Source: DAOPZC01 sp035353175 (GTDB taxonomy: Bacteria; Verrucomicrobiota; Kiritimatiellia; RFP12; UBA1067). From it: DNA of 64,000 nucleotides. Location of the stretch: contig DAOPZC010000012.1 of the NCBI GenBank assembly GCA_035353175.1, positions 26,640 through 90,639 on the forward strand, given 5' to 3'. The notes beneath the pieces are model-generated. The model was given only the letters and a program-made list of their open reading frames with translations, did not search any database and had not been told where the DNA came from. A program made the position numbers and the translations under genes. Each line of letters begins with the position of its first letter. Positions within the stretch are counted from its first letter, which is position 1. Shown here piece by piece: positions 28,193 through 36,858 of the stretch.

Positions 28193-29146
28193 ATGAGACA
28201 ACGACTGCTGACGGTGTTCGGTGCGCTTTGTGCGGGCCTGTGCGTGGCAGGAAACGGGACGCAAGCCTCGGCTTTCCAGCCGAAAGGGCACAACGCGTGG
28301 GATTTCTGGTTCGCGAAAGCGGGCGACACGTACCACGCCTTCTATCTCGAATACCCGGACACGGCGGCGATGCCCGACCAGTCGCGCCGCCACGGCGGAC
28401 AGTGGGTGGGGCATGCGTCTTCAAAAGACCTCGTTCATTGGACGGAGCATGCAAACGCGCTGAAAGAAGCTCCGGCGCGCGGCATCGCCACCGGCAGCTG
28501 TGTGCGCGATGGCGACCGCTGGGCCATGCTGCTCACCTATCAGGGCTTCACGCTGGCCGAGAGCGACGACCTTGAGCACTGGCGCTGGAAAGGGAAAGCC
28601 CAGTTTCCTGCGGAGCTGAGCGCCGAGTGGAAGGGCGAACGGCTCGCGTTCCGTATGCTGGCTGACCCCTTCGTCTATCCCGAAAAGATCGACGGCTGGT
28701 GGTATGCGGCGATCAACTCGCAGATCGTCGGCGCGCCTAAAGAAACGTCCGGCGCGCAGGTGCTCATGCGCTCGCGCGATCTTCTCCAGTGGGAGACACA
28801 TCGAGTCATCTGTTACCCCCAGTGCTTCGAGCGGATCGAGACCGCGCAATTCTGGGAAAAGAACGGCAAGTGGTATTTGCACTTCGGCGGCGCGGGCGGC
28901 AAAGGCGGCTCACACGTCTATGTCGCGGACCGCTTCGACGGGCCTTACGAGGAGCGGCCGTGGTCGCGGATGGAACTGCCCTGCGTCGGCTCCTTCTACT
29001 TGGGGAAACGCGTGGTTGCGTCCGACGGGACAGATGTCTTCCTGGCGGGACAGGGATACGCCGGGCTCTCGCTGCCGATCAGGATGGCCTATTTGCCGGA
29101 TGGCACGGTTTTGTTCGGGAATCTTAATGGAACTGGGCCTCGCTGA
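28193..29146 (+). CDS. secreted single-domain GH32/GH43-like protein
   Basis: 317 residues with a signal peptide (LLTVFGALCAGLCVAGNG). It shares the opening motif GHNAWDFWFAKAGDTYHAFYLE with the preceding gene, then MLADPFVYPEKIDGWWY (RDP-like) and RIETAQFWEKNGKWY (acid/base-like Glu). It lacks the extra N- and C-terminal domains, so it is a bare propeller. It is probably a paralogue or partner of the upstream protein; hydrolase activity is inferred. GAGGTGA precedes ATG 28193, 17 bp after the previous stop. Confidence 0.7.
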   Translation: MRQRLLTVFGALCAGLCVAGNGTQASAFQPKGHNAWDFWFAKAGDTYHAFYLEYPDTAAMPDQSRRHGGQWVGHASSKDLVHWTEHANALKEAPARGIATGSCVRDGDRWAMLLTYQGFTLAESDDLEHWRWKGKAQFPAELSAEWKGERLAFRMLADPFVYPEKIDGWWYAAINSQIVGAPKETSGAQVLMRSRDLLQWETHRVICYPQCFERIETAQFWEKNGKWYLHFGGAGGKGGSHVYVADRFDGPYEERPWSRMELPCVGSFYLGKRVVASDGTDVFLAGQGYAGLSLPIRMAYLPDGTVLFGNLNGTGPR

Positions 29147-29228
29147 TATCCTAAGAAAAAAATGCCTTTGCGCTTTAATTAGAAAATGAGTAAATATCCC
29201 TGCCATGACTAAAGCACAGGGGGGCACC

Positions 29229-30680
29229 ATGAGGGAACGAACGGTTTTAACGTGCTTCGCGATCAAACGCGCGGGGATATTAGCCGAATTGATGGTTTTG
29301 TCGGTGATTTCGCCGGCAACGCTTCACGCCGCAGACGTGCGGGCGGCGAAGCCAAATATTCTTCATATCCATGCTGACGATCACCGGGCGGACGGCCTGC
29401 ATGCGCTGGGCAATCCGGTGCTCCGTACCCCCAATCTCGATTCGCTCGTTGATCACGGTGTGACCTTTACGCGTTGCTACACAATGGGATCGATGGTCGG
29501 TGCGGTCTGTACGCCGAGCCGTACGATGATGCTCTCCGGACGATCATGGCAACGCATGCCGGGCGCGCCGGCGGCGGCAGCGAATGCGGCCGATCCTGTG
29601 ACGTTCCTCCCGCGCGTCATGACGGCTGCCGGCTATCAAACCTGGCACATGGGCAAGAAGAGCAACGGTTTCCCGGCGGGCCTGCGAGAGTTTGAGACCA
29701 GCGTTATTGACGATGCACAAGGCTCAACGCCGGAGACGGATCGCGCCCACTGCTGCCAGCGACTCGCCGACCGCACGATTGAGTTCCTCAAGTCGCGTGC
29801 GGCCAGCCACGAGACCAGACCCTTTTTCATCTACCTTGCGCCACCCGTCCCGCATGACCCTCGCTCCGCCGAACCGCAGTTTCACAAGATTTATGATCCG
29901 GCCAAGATCCCGCTCTCGCCCGCCTTCCTGCCACAGCATCCTTTCGACAATGGCGAGATGACCGTGCGCGACGAGAAGCTGGCTCCTTGGCCGCGCACGC
30001 CAGAGGACACCCAACGTCAGAATGCCGACTATGATTCGTGCGTCACCGGACTCGATTTTCACGTGGGGCGCATCTTCGCCGAATTGAAAGCGAGCGGGCA
30101 GTGGGACAGCACGATCATCATTTTCAGCGGCGACAACGGACTCTCTCTCGGTGAGCATGGCCTTTTTGGGAAACAGAATCTCTATGAGTATGGCGGTATG
30201 CATGTCCCACTCGTCATCGCCGGTCCCGGTATTCCAAAGGGCAGGAGTGAGGCGTTTGTTTACCTCATGGATTTGTTTCCGACCTGTGCAGAGTTCGCCG
30301 GTGCGGAAACACCCGCAGGCGTCGAGGGAATGAGCTTGGTGCCTCTCTTGCGTGGAAAGAACGCAAAACGCCGCGATGTGCTCTATACGGGGTACCGCGA
30401 CTGCCAGCGCGCCCTCCGTGATGATCGCTGGAAAATCATCCGATATCCGCTTGTGGATCGGGTTCAGCTTTTTGACCTCAGCGCGGATCCCCATGAGCTG
30501 ACCAATCTCGCCGATCAGCCTGAGCATGCGGCCAAGGTCGAAGAATTGACGGCTCGGCTGGCGAAGGAAATGGCCCTTTATGCGGATCCTTGCCCGCTGA
30601 CCGTCGATCATCCAAAACCCGCCGAATGGTTGCCCCCTGCGCGTGAGAAGATGCCGACCAAGGATACGGATAAAAGATGA
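29229..30680 (+). CDS. exported formylglycine-dependent sulfatase
   Basis: 483 residues with a signal sequence. It starts the mature enzyme with KPNILHIHADDHRADGL, the metal-binding Asp pair, and carries the sulfatase signature CTPSR with Cys94 as the residue oxidised to formylglycine. FSGDNGLSLGEHGL is the second metal-site block. It hydrolyses sulfate esters outside the cytoplasm; the maturase (FGE or anSME) is not in the window. ATG 29229 with AGGGGGG upstream is preferred over ATG 29205. It overlaps the next sulfatase by ATGA, so the two are co-translated. Confidence 0.9.
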   Translation: MRERTVLTCFAIKRAGILAELMVLSVISPATLHAADVRAAKPNILHIHADDHRADGLHALGNPVLRTPNLDSLVDHGVTFTRCYTMGSMVGAVCTPSRTMMLSGRSWQRMPGAPAAAANAADPVTFLPRVMTAAGYQTWHMGKKSNGFPAGLREFETSVIDDAQGSTPETDRAHCCQRLADRTIEFLKSRAASHETRPFFIYLAPPVPHDPRSAEPQFHKIYDPAKIPLSPAFLPQHPFDNGEMTVRDEKLAPWPRTPEDTQRQNADYDSCVTGLDFHVGRIFAELKASGQWDSTIIIFSGDNGLSLGEHGLFGKQNLYEYGGMHVPLVIAGPGIPKGRSEAFVYLMDLFPTCAEFAGAETPAGVEGMSLVPLLRGKNAKRRDVLYTGYRDCQRALRDDRWKIIRYPLVDRVQLFDLSADPHELTNLADQPEHAAKVEELTARLAKEMALYADPCPLTVDHPKPAEWLPPAREKMPTKDTDKR

Positions 30681-32206
30681 AAAGCATATTTCACGTCCTT
30701 GCCATGTTACCGTTCGTTTCCGTTTCGCTGGTCGCGTTTGGTGCGGCTGATGCTCTGGCGAGACCGCCCAACATCCTTCTCGTCATGCCCGATGACCTGG
30801 GGTACGGCGACTATTCGTGTCTCGGCAATCCCGTGATGAAAACGCCGAGAGTGGACTCTTTCGCGAAGCAGAGTGTCCGGTTTACGGATTTCCATGTCAG
30901 CCCGACATGCGCGCCCACGCGTTCGGCGTTGATGAGCGGACGTCACGAGTTCAAGAATGGCGTGACTCACACGATCTTCGAACGCGAGCGCATGTCATTG
31001 AAAACCATTACGATCGCACAAGTGTTGAAGACGGCGGGTTACACCACAGGCTTTTTTGGAAAATGGCATCTCGGCGATGAGGCGGCTTATCAGCCCGATC
31101 AGCGGGGGTTTGACGAGGTCTTTGTCCATGGCGGCGGCGGCATCGGACAGACGTATCCGGGGTCGTGTGGCGATGTGCCTGGGAACATGTATCAGAACCC
31201 GACACTGCTGCACAACGGTACCTTTGAAAAGACGAGGGGATATTGTACGGATCTGTTTTTTGGTCAAGCCATCGCTTGGATGGACAGAAAACGGGAAGGC
31301 GACGCTCCGTTTTTCGCCTGCATTTCGCTCAATGTCGCGCATGAGCCGCTGCAGTGTCCGGAGGAGAATTACCAACACTATGCAGGCAAAGTTCCTGAAA
31401 AGGTCGCCCGCTTTTACGGCATGATCGAAACGGTGGACCAAAACTTCGGACGGCTGCTCGCAAAGCTCAAGGAATGGGATATCGAAAAAAATACGCTCGT
31501 CATCTTCATCGGCTCGGACAACGGCGGTTATGCGCCTGCCTGCAAAGTGTTTAATGCGGGCATGCGTGGCAACAAGGGGACCCCCTATCAGGGCGGTACG
31601 CGCGCACCGAGCTTTTGGCGATGGCCCGCCGCTTTTCAGGGCGGGCGCGACGAGCCTGCGCTGACGGCGCATATTGACATTTTCCCTACGCTCGCCGCCA
31701 TTGCCGGAGTGCCGATGAACGGTCCGCTTGCGGCGCAGGTTGAGGGACGAAGCCTTTTGCCGTTGCTTCTGAAAGAGAAAGCCGAATGGGCGGACCGTTT
31801 TTTGGTCACGCACGTCGGTCGCTGGGCGCGCGGAAAATGTGCAGAGTCAAAGAATGATAAATGTTCCATTCGCAACAGCCGTTATACGCTGGTGAACAAT
31901 CAGGAGCTTTACGATCTGAAAACCGATTATGGCGAGACCCGGAATGTCATTGCCGACCACCCGGAAGAGGCCGCCAAATTGCGCACAGCCTATGACCAAT
32001 GGTGGAATGACGTCCTGCCGTTGCTTGTGAACGAGACCGCTATCGGCCCCAAGGTGAATCCGTTCAAAGAGCGTTACTGGAAACAATTCGGAGGGGGGCC
32101 CACACCGGAAGAGCTGGTGCAGATGGATCCTCTTCGCATCGACATCGGCGGAGCGTCGCAACAGGGCGCGGAAATAAATCAGATTCATAAAGCATCGACA
32201 CCTTGA
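30677..32206 (+). CDS. second exported sulfatase, arylsulfatase A type
   Basis: 509 residues with a signal peptide (MLPFVSVSLVAFGAADALA). PPNILLVMPDDLGYGDYSC is the metal-binding start, CAPTR holds the formylglycine Cys78, and GKWHLGDEA and IGSDNGGYAPA complete the active site. It differs enough from the upstream sulfatase to suggest a different sulfated position or residue. The start codon overlaps the previous stop (ATGA). With GH32 enzymes beside it, the pair may remove sulfate from a glycan before it is cleaved; this is inference. Confidence 0.92.
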   Translation: MKSIFHVLAMLPFVSVSLVAFGAADALARPPNILLVMPDDLGYGDYSCLGNPVMKTPRVDSFAKQSVRFTDFHVSPTCAPTRSALMSGRHEFKNGVTHTIFERERMSLKTITIAQVLKTAGYTTGFFGKWHLGDEAAYQPDQRGFDEVFVHGGGGIGQTYPGSCGDVPGNMYQNPTLLHNGTFEKTRGYCTDLFFGQAIAWMDRKREGDAPFFACISLNVAHEPLQCPEENYQHYAGKVPEKVARFYGMIETVDQNFGRLLAKLKEWDIEKNTLVIFIGSDNGGYAPACKVFNAGMRGNKGTPYQGGTRAPSFWRWPAAFQGGRDEPALTAHIDIFPTLAAIAGVPMNGPLAAQVEGRSLLPLLLKEKAEWADRFLVTHVGRWARGKCAESKNDKCSIRNSRYTLVNNQELYDLKTDYGETRNVIADHPEEAAKLRTAYDQWWNDVLPLLVNETAIGPKVNPFKERYWKQFGGGPTPEELVQMDPLRIDIGGASQQGAEINQIHKASTP

Positions 32207-32272
32207 AAGCAGATGGAGCCTTCCTGTGATTTGGATAAGGACAATGAAAAACGCGATTGGGGGACAACGACC

Positions 32273-34420
32273 ATGAGAGTGTGGTTCGGATGGGTGGCCG
32301 CTTGTGGCCTGATGGAAACACTGTGTGTTCGGGGTGATGAAATAGTGCTCGCCGATTTCGAGGGCGCCACCTACGGCGAATGGACGGCCGAGGGGCAGGC
32401 GTTCGGTAAAGGGCCCGCTCGCGGCACGCTGCCTCGTCAGGGACGGGTCGAAGGTTTTGAAGGCAAAGGGCTGGTCAATTCCTATCTGGGCGGCGATGGC
32501 ACAACCGGCACGTTGACCTCGCCGTCGTTTACGGTCGAACGTCCTTACATCCGTTTCCTGATCGGCGGGGGTGGCTGGAAAGACAAGACCTGCATGAACC
32601 TGCTGGTGGACGGCCAGATCGTGCGTACGGCGACGGGCCCCAATGTGGTGCCCGGCGGCAGCGAGGCGCTTGAGCCCGCGTCGTGGGACGTCACGGACCT
32701 CATCGGCAAGAAGGCTCAGATTCAGATCGTCGATAACGCGACGGGTGGCTGGGGGCATATCAACGTCGACCGGATCGTCGCGTGCGACCGCGTGCCGCCT
32801 CCGCCACAGAAGAATGTGACACGCGAACTGGCGGCGGACAAGCGCTGGCTGCTCCTGCCGGTCAAGAGCGGCGGCAAGAAGTGCAAAATGGAGGTCCGCG
32901 CGGGTGTTGAGGTGCTGCGTTTCTTCGACATCGAATTGGCCGAGGGCGAGCCCGACTGGTGGGCGCCGCTCGATGTGGGCGCGTGGCGGGGCAAGCCCCT
33001 GACGCTATGGGTCGACCGGCTGTCCGCCGATTCGAAGGGACTGGTGAGCGTCAGGACTTCGGACGAGTCCGTGCCGCAAGATGGGCTCTACCGCGAGCCG
33101 CTGCGGCCGCAAGTCCACTTCTCGCCGCGGCGCGGCTGGAACAACGACCCGAACGGTCTGGTTTTTTTCAACGGCGAGTATCACCTCTTCTTCCAGCACA
33201 ACCCGTACGGCGTGAACTGGGGCAATATGCATTGGGGCCACGCGGTCAGCAAGGACCTCGTGCGCTGGACGGAACTCGAGGAGGCGCTCTATCCCGACGC
33301 GCTGGGACCGATGTTCAGCGGCAGCGCGGTGGTGGACCTTCAGAACACGAGCGGGTTCGGCAAGGACGGAAAGCCGCCGCTGGTGCTGATCTATACGGCG
33401 GCGGGCAACCCTGCCACGCAGTGTCTCGCCTACAGCCTCGACGGCCGCACCTTCACCAAGTACGGCGGCAATCCCGTGGTCAAAAACATCTCGGGCGGCA
33501 ACCGCGACCCGAAGGTCATTTGGCACGCGCCGACCAAACGCTGGATCATGGCGCTCTACGTCGGCTGGGGCGAGAAGCGCCACACCGTGCAGTTCCTCTC
33601 CTCGCCGAATCTGCGCGAGTGGAGCGCACTCTCGACCGTCGAGGGCGACCGCGACGGCGGCCGCTTCCTGTACGAGTGTCCCGACTTTTTCGAGTTGCCG
33701 GTCGCCGGAGGGACGGGCAGCCGCTGGGTGCTTTCCGCGGCGGACGGCCAGTACGCGGTCGGCGTGTTTGACGGCAAGACCTTCACGCTCGAGTCTGAAC
33801 GGTTGAAAGGGCATTGCGGCCGTGCGTATTACGCGGCGCAGACCTTCAGCGACCTGCCCGACGGCCGACGCGTGCTGATCGGCTGGCTGCAGGCGCCCTC
33901 GCCGGGCATGCCCTTCAACCAGGGCATGACGCTGCCGCAGGAGTTGGGTTTGACCGCGACGCCGGAAGGCGTGCGCCTCACGCACCGGCCAGTCAAGGAG
34001 CTGGACACTTTGCGAGAGCGGACGCAGCGGTTCGGGCCTGTTGATGTGGCCGCGGGCGGGCCTGATCCGCTGTCGGGCTTCGAGGCGGAACTTGTGGAAC
34101 TGCGGGTGTTGTGCGAGGTCTCGGCGGACGCGGTTGTGGCGTTTGACCTGCGCGGTGTGCCGCTGCGCTACGATGCGGCCACACAAGAGCTGACGATTGC
34201 GAGGCACAAGGCGGCGTGGCCTGCTAAGGACGGCAAGCTGGGACTGGTTGTTTACGTGGACCGTACCTGCGTCGAGGTTTTTTCGCAGGACGGACTGCAC
34301 TATGCGCCCGTGGCCGTGATCCCTGAGGAGGCCGTGAAGCGTGTCTCGGTGACGGTCGAAAAAGGGGCGGTCAAGGCTTTGCGTGGCGAAGCCTACGAGT
34401 TGAGATCGGTTTGGAAGTAG
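32273..34420 (+). CDS. secreted GH32 beta-fructosidase (levanase/inulinase type)
   Basis: 715 residues. A short signal (WFGWVAACGLMETLCVRG) is followed by ~260 residues of two beta-rich N-terminal modules (FEGATYGEW, RFLIGGGGWKDKT), not usual for a simple levanase. The GH32 propeller shows all three catalytic blocks: WNNDPNG with nucleophile Asp292, RDPK with Asp412, and YECPD with acid/base Glu468. A beta-sandwich domain ends it (VYVDRTCVEVFSQDG). It cleaves terminal or internal fructosyl bonds in levan, inulin or sucrose. ATG 32273 has GGGGGA upstream. It is the only fully canonical hydrolase of the locus. Confidence 0.93.
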   Translation: MRVWFGWVAACGLMETLCVRGDEIVLADFEGATYGEWTAEGQAFGKGPARGTLPRQGRVEGFEGKGLVNSYLGGDGTTGTLTSPSFTVERPYIRFLIGGGGWKDKTCMNLLVDGQIVRTATGPNVVPGGSEALEPASWDVTDLIGKKAQIQIVDNATGGWGHINVDRIVACDRVPPPPQKNVTRELAADKRWLLLPVKSGGKKCKMEVRAGVEVLRFFDIELAEGEPDWWAPLDVGAWRGKPLTLWVDRLSADSKGLVSVRTSDESVPQDGLYREPLRPQVHFSPRRGWNNDPNGLVFFNGEYHLFFQHNPYGVNWGNMHWGHAVSKDLVRWTELEEALYPDALGPMFSGSAVVDLQNTSGFGKDGKPPLVLIYTAAGNPATQCLAYSLDGRTFTKYGGNPVVKNISGGNRDPKVIWHAPTKRWIMALYVGWGEKRHTVQFLSSPNLREWSALSTVEGDRDGGRFLYECPDFFELPVAGGTGSRWVLSAADGQYAVGVFDGKTFTLESERLKGHCGRAYYAAQTFSDLPDGRRVLIGWLQAPSPGMPFNQGMTLPQELGLTATPEGVRLTHRPVKELDTLRERTQRFGPVDVAAGGPDPLSGFEAELVELRVLCEVSADAVVAFDLRGVPLRYDAATQELTIARHKAAWPAKDGKLGLVVYVDRTCVEVFSQDGLHYAPVAVIPEEAVKRVSVTVEKGAVKALRGEAYELRSVWK

Positions 34421-34598
34421 ACGCGTTTTTGACTGGGGGGACGCACGCCAGCGCGAGTCGCATCCGAGTTGCGCCGGGGATGGCCTCCGTGGTACCCGGC
34501 GGTTCACGAAGGCGTTCGCCCGTGTTCCAGGCATGAACGCCTCGATGGCGGACGCGTGTGATTTCTGATAAGTTGGGACTCAGCAAAGGGAATGCACG

Positions 34599-35504
34599 AT
34601 GTTGGATTTGGTAGCGTTCGGCGAAATCCTGTGGGACGTGATCGACGGCGAGACGCACATCGGCGGGGCGCCATTCAATTTGGCGGCGCACGCGGTGCGG
34701 TGCGGTCTGCGCGCGGCCGTGGTCTCGTGTGTCGGCGACGACAACTTGGGACGAGCCGCCTTGGCCGAGATGAGCCGTTTAGGCGTGGACCGGCGCTGGA
34801 CGGCTGTGGATCTGCTTCATCCAACCGGCACCGTCTCCGTGAAACTTGATGGCGGCCAGCCGACCTATACGATCCACGAAGGCGTGGCATGGGATTTCAT
34901 TCAGACGTCCGAAGAGGCGCTTCAGACACTGGCGAAAGAACGGCCCCGCGCTTTTTGTTTTGGCACGTTGGCGCAACGGAGTGACGTATCGCGGAACACG
35001 CTTTTTCGGTTGCTGGATCAGTTTGCGTTTACGGAAGTCTTTTACGATGTGAACCTACGGCAAAAATTTTGGTCCGGGGCTGCTGTCGCTGCGGGATTGG
35101 AGCGCGCGACTCTGGTCAAGGTGAACGACGACGAGGCGCGGGTATTGGGAGGCTTGCTGTTCAGCGGAGCCTGCACACCGGAGGCGTTCGCGCGGGCGGT
35201 GGTGGACCGGTACCCGGTGCGGGCGGTCATCGTGACGCTGGGGGCTGACGGCTGCCTCGTGTGCGAGCGCGACAAAGAGACGGCGGAGCGCTGTTCGGGC
35301 ATCAGGGTCAAAGTGGTGGATGCAGTGGGGGCGGGCGACGCCTTCTCTGCCGCGTTTTTGTCGGCCTGGCTCAAAGGGGCCGGTGCGGCCGAGGCGGCGC
35401 TGGCGGGCAATCGGCGCGGTGCATGGGTGGCTTCGCGCCGGGGCGCGGTGCCGGAAGAAGACGATGCGGGGAGGTTGTGTGGACACGGAAACTCTTCTCA
35501 TTGA
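34599..35504 (+). CDS. PfkB-family sugar kinase, probably fructokinase
   Basis: 301 residues. The PfkB fold is shown by GGAPFNLAAHAVRCG near the start, YDVNLRQKFW mid-chain and the catalytic DAVGAGDAFSAAFL (base Asp247). Next to GH32 genes, phosphorylation of fructose is the likely role. AAGGGA lies upstream of ATG 34599, after a 178-bp gap containing an AGGCGTTC/GAACGCCT inverted repeat (34510-34542) without a T-run. Its 3' end overlaps the glycerate kinase start by 26 bp. Confidence 0.85.
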   Translation: MLDLVAFGEILWDVIDGETHIGGAPFNLAAHAVRCGLRAAVVSCVGDDNLGRAALAEMSRLGVDRRWTAVDLLHPTGTVSVKLDGGQPTYTIHEGVAWDFIQTSEEALQTLAKERPRAFCFGTLAQRSDVSRNTLFRLLDQFAFTEVFYDVNLRQKFWSGAAVAAGLERATLVKVNDDEARVLGGLLFSGACTPEAFARAVVDRYPVRAVIVTLGADGCLVCERDKETAERCSGIRVKVVDAVGAGDAFSAAFLSAWLKGAGAAEAALAGNRRGAWVASRRGAVPEEDDAGRLCGHGNSSH

Positions 35505-36798
35505 TGCGTTCAAAGCGGGCGTCGAATCCGTCAGGCCCGATCGGTTGATCAGGGATTGCGTGAGCTTTTCAGGCGACAGTCTGACAGTCTGTGGAAATGT
35601 TTTTCCGGTAAACGAAACGGGGCGTCTCTGGGTCGTCGGGGCCGGCAAAGCTTCGGCGCTGATGGCGCAGGAAGTCGAGAGAATACTGGGCGACCGCATC
35701 TCTGGCGGTGCGGTGGTGGTGAAGTACGGCCATGCGGTGTCTTGCCGACGGGTCGACATCTTGGAAGCCGGACATCCCTATCCCGATCTGGCGGGCGTCG
35801 AAGCGACGCGCCGGATTGTCCGGCTGTGCCACGAGGCGGGTGAGGACGACCTGGTGCTTCTTCTGCTCTCGGGCGGAGGTTCTGCGTTACTGGCCGACTA
35901 TCCCGAAAAGAGCTCGTTGGATGAGGTGGCCGCGCTCTCGAAGCTGCTTGTCAATTCCGGCGCGGATATCCGCGAAATCAATGCGGTCCGGAAGCACCTG
36001 AGCGGCGTCAAGGGCGGACAGCTCGCACGATTGGCCTATCCGGCGCGTGTGGTGAGCCTGATTCTTTCAGATGTGGTCGGTGATCCTTTGGACGTGATCG
36101 CTTCCGGCCCTACGGTCGCCGATGCGTCAACGTTTGCGGATGCGGTCGAGGTTTGCAGACGGTATGGAATCGCGCCGCATGCACCACCCGCGTTGATGCG
36201 GCGTTTGTCGAACGGCGTCGCAGGGCTTTTGCCCGAAACGCCGAAAGACGGCGATCCCGGACTCTCCAGAACGGTGAATTTCTTGATCGGCGCGAACCGT
36301 AAGGCATTGGAGGCCTCGCTGGCTTTTCTCCATACCCGGGGCGTCGCGGGTGAGATCGTTACGGACCGTCTCGCAGGCGGCACCGAAGCGGCTGCGGAAC
36401 AGATCGTGGCGATGGCGGTCGGGCGTTCTGCGCGCGAACGCGCCGGTTCCGGGCCCTATGCCTTGCTGTTCGGCGGCGAGACGACGCTGACCGTGACGGG
36501 GGCTGGACTGGGAGGCCGCAATCAGCATCTCGCGTTGAAGGCGGCGCAGCTGCTGAATGGCCGGCACGGCGTGACGCTTCTCGCGGCAGGAACTGACGGG
36601 ACGGACGGTCCGACCGACATGGCCGGGGGCGTCGTGGACGGCGAGACGTGGACGCGGGCGCAGTCCCAGGGCGTGGACGCAGCAGATAAACTTCGTTCAT
36701 TCGACTCGTATTCGTTCTTCCTCTCGGTCGGCGGCCACGTTTATACTGGCCCTACGTTGACGAATGTCATGGATCTGGTGTTTGTTTTGGTTCAGTGA
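35479..36798 (+). CDS. glycerate 2-kinase (MOFRL/GckA type)
   Basis: 439 residues from GTG 35479, chosen because GGGGAGG sits a few bases upstream; ATG 35464 is the alternative. The N-terminal domain has WVVGAGKASALMA and LLLSGGGSALLADYP, and the MOFRL part has LLFGGETTLTVTGAGLGGRNQHLAL and GTDGTDGPTDMAGG. The enzyme converts glycerate to 2-phosphoglycerate, feeding sugar-acid carbon into glycolysis. Overlap with the PfkB gene implies coupled translation and a shared catabolic role. Confidence 0.9.
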   Translation: MDTETLLIDAFKAGVESVRPDRLIRDCVSFSGDSLTVCGNVFPVNETGRLWVVGAGKASALMAQEVERILGDRISGGAVVVKYGHAVSCRRVDILEAGHPYPDLAGVEATRRIVRLCHEAGEDDLVLLLLSGGGSALLADYPEKSSLDEVAALSKLLVNSGADIREINAVRKHLSGVKGGQLARLAYPARVVSLILSDVVGDPLDVIASGPTVADASTFADAVEVCRRYGIAPHAPPALMRRLSNGVAGLLPETPKDGDPGLSRTVNFLIGANRKALEASLAFLHTRGVAGEIVTDRLAGGTEAAAEQIVAMAVGRSARERAGSGPYALLFGGETTLTVTGAGLGGRNQHLALKAAQLLNGRHGVTLLAAGTDGTDGPTDMAGGVVDGETWTRAQSQGVDAADKLRSFDSYSFFLSVGGHVYTGPTLTNVMDLVFVLVQ

Positions 36799-36858
36799 CC
36801 GTCTTGGGGGTTGGGGGCCGTCGTGGTGTCGGAATCCCCAGTGGAAGGGGGCGAGGCG

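Noticed and set aside
33005..34534. 509-codon minus-strand open frame opposite GH32
   Set aside because: GH32 on the plus strand has all catalytic motifs. The antisense product is Arg/Pro/His-rich with no family features. The same reasoning rejects 37120-39153 and 48000-49448.
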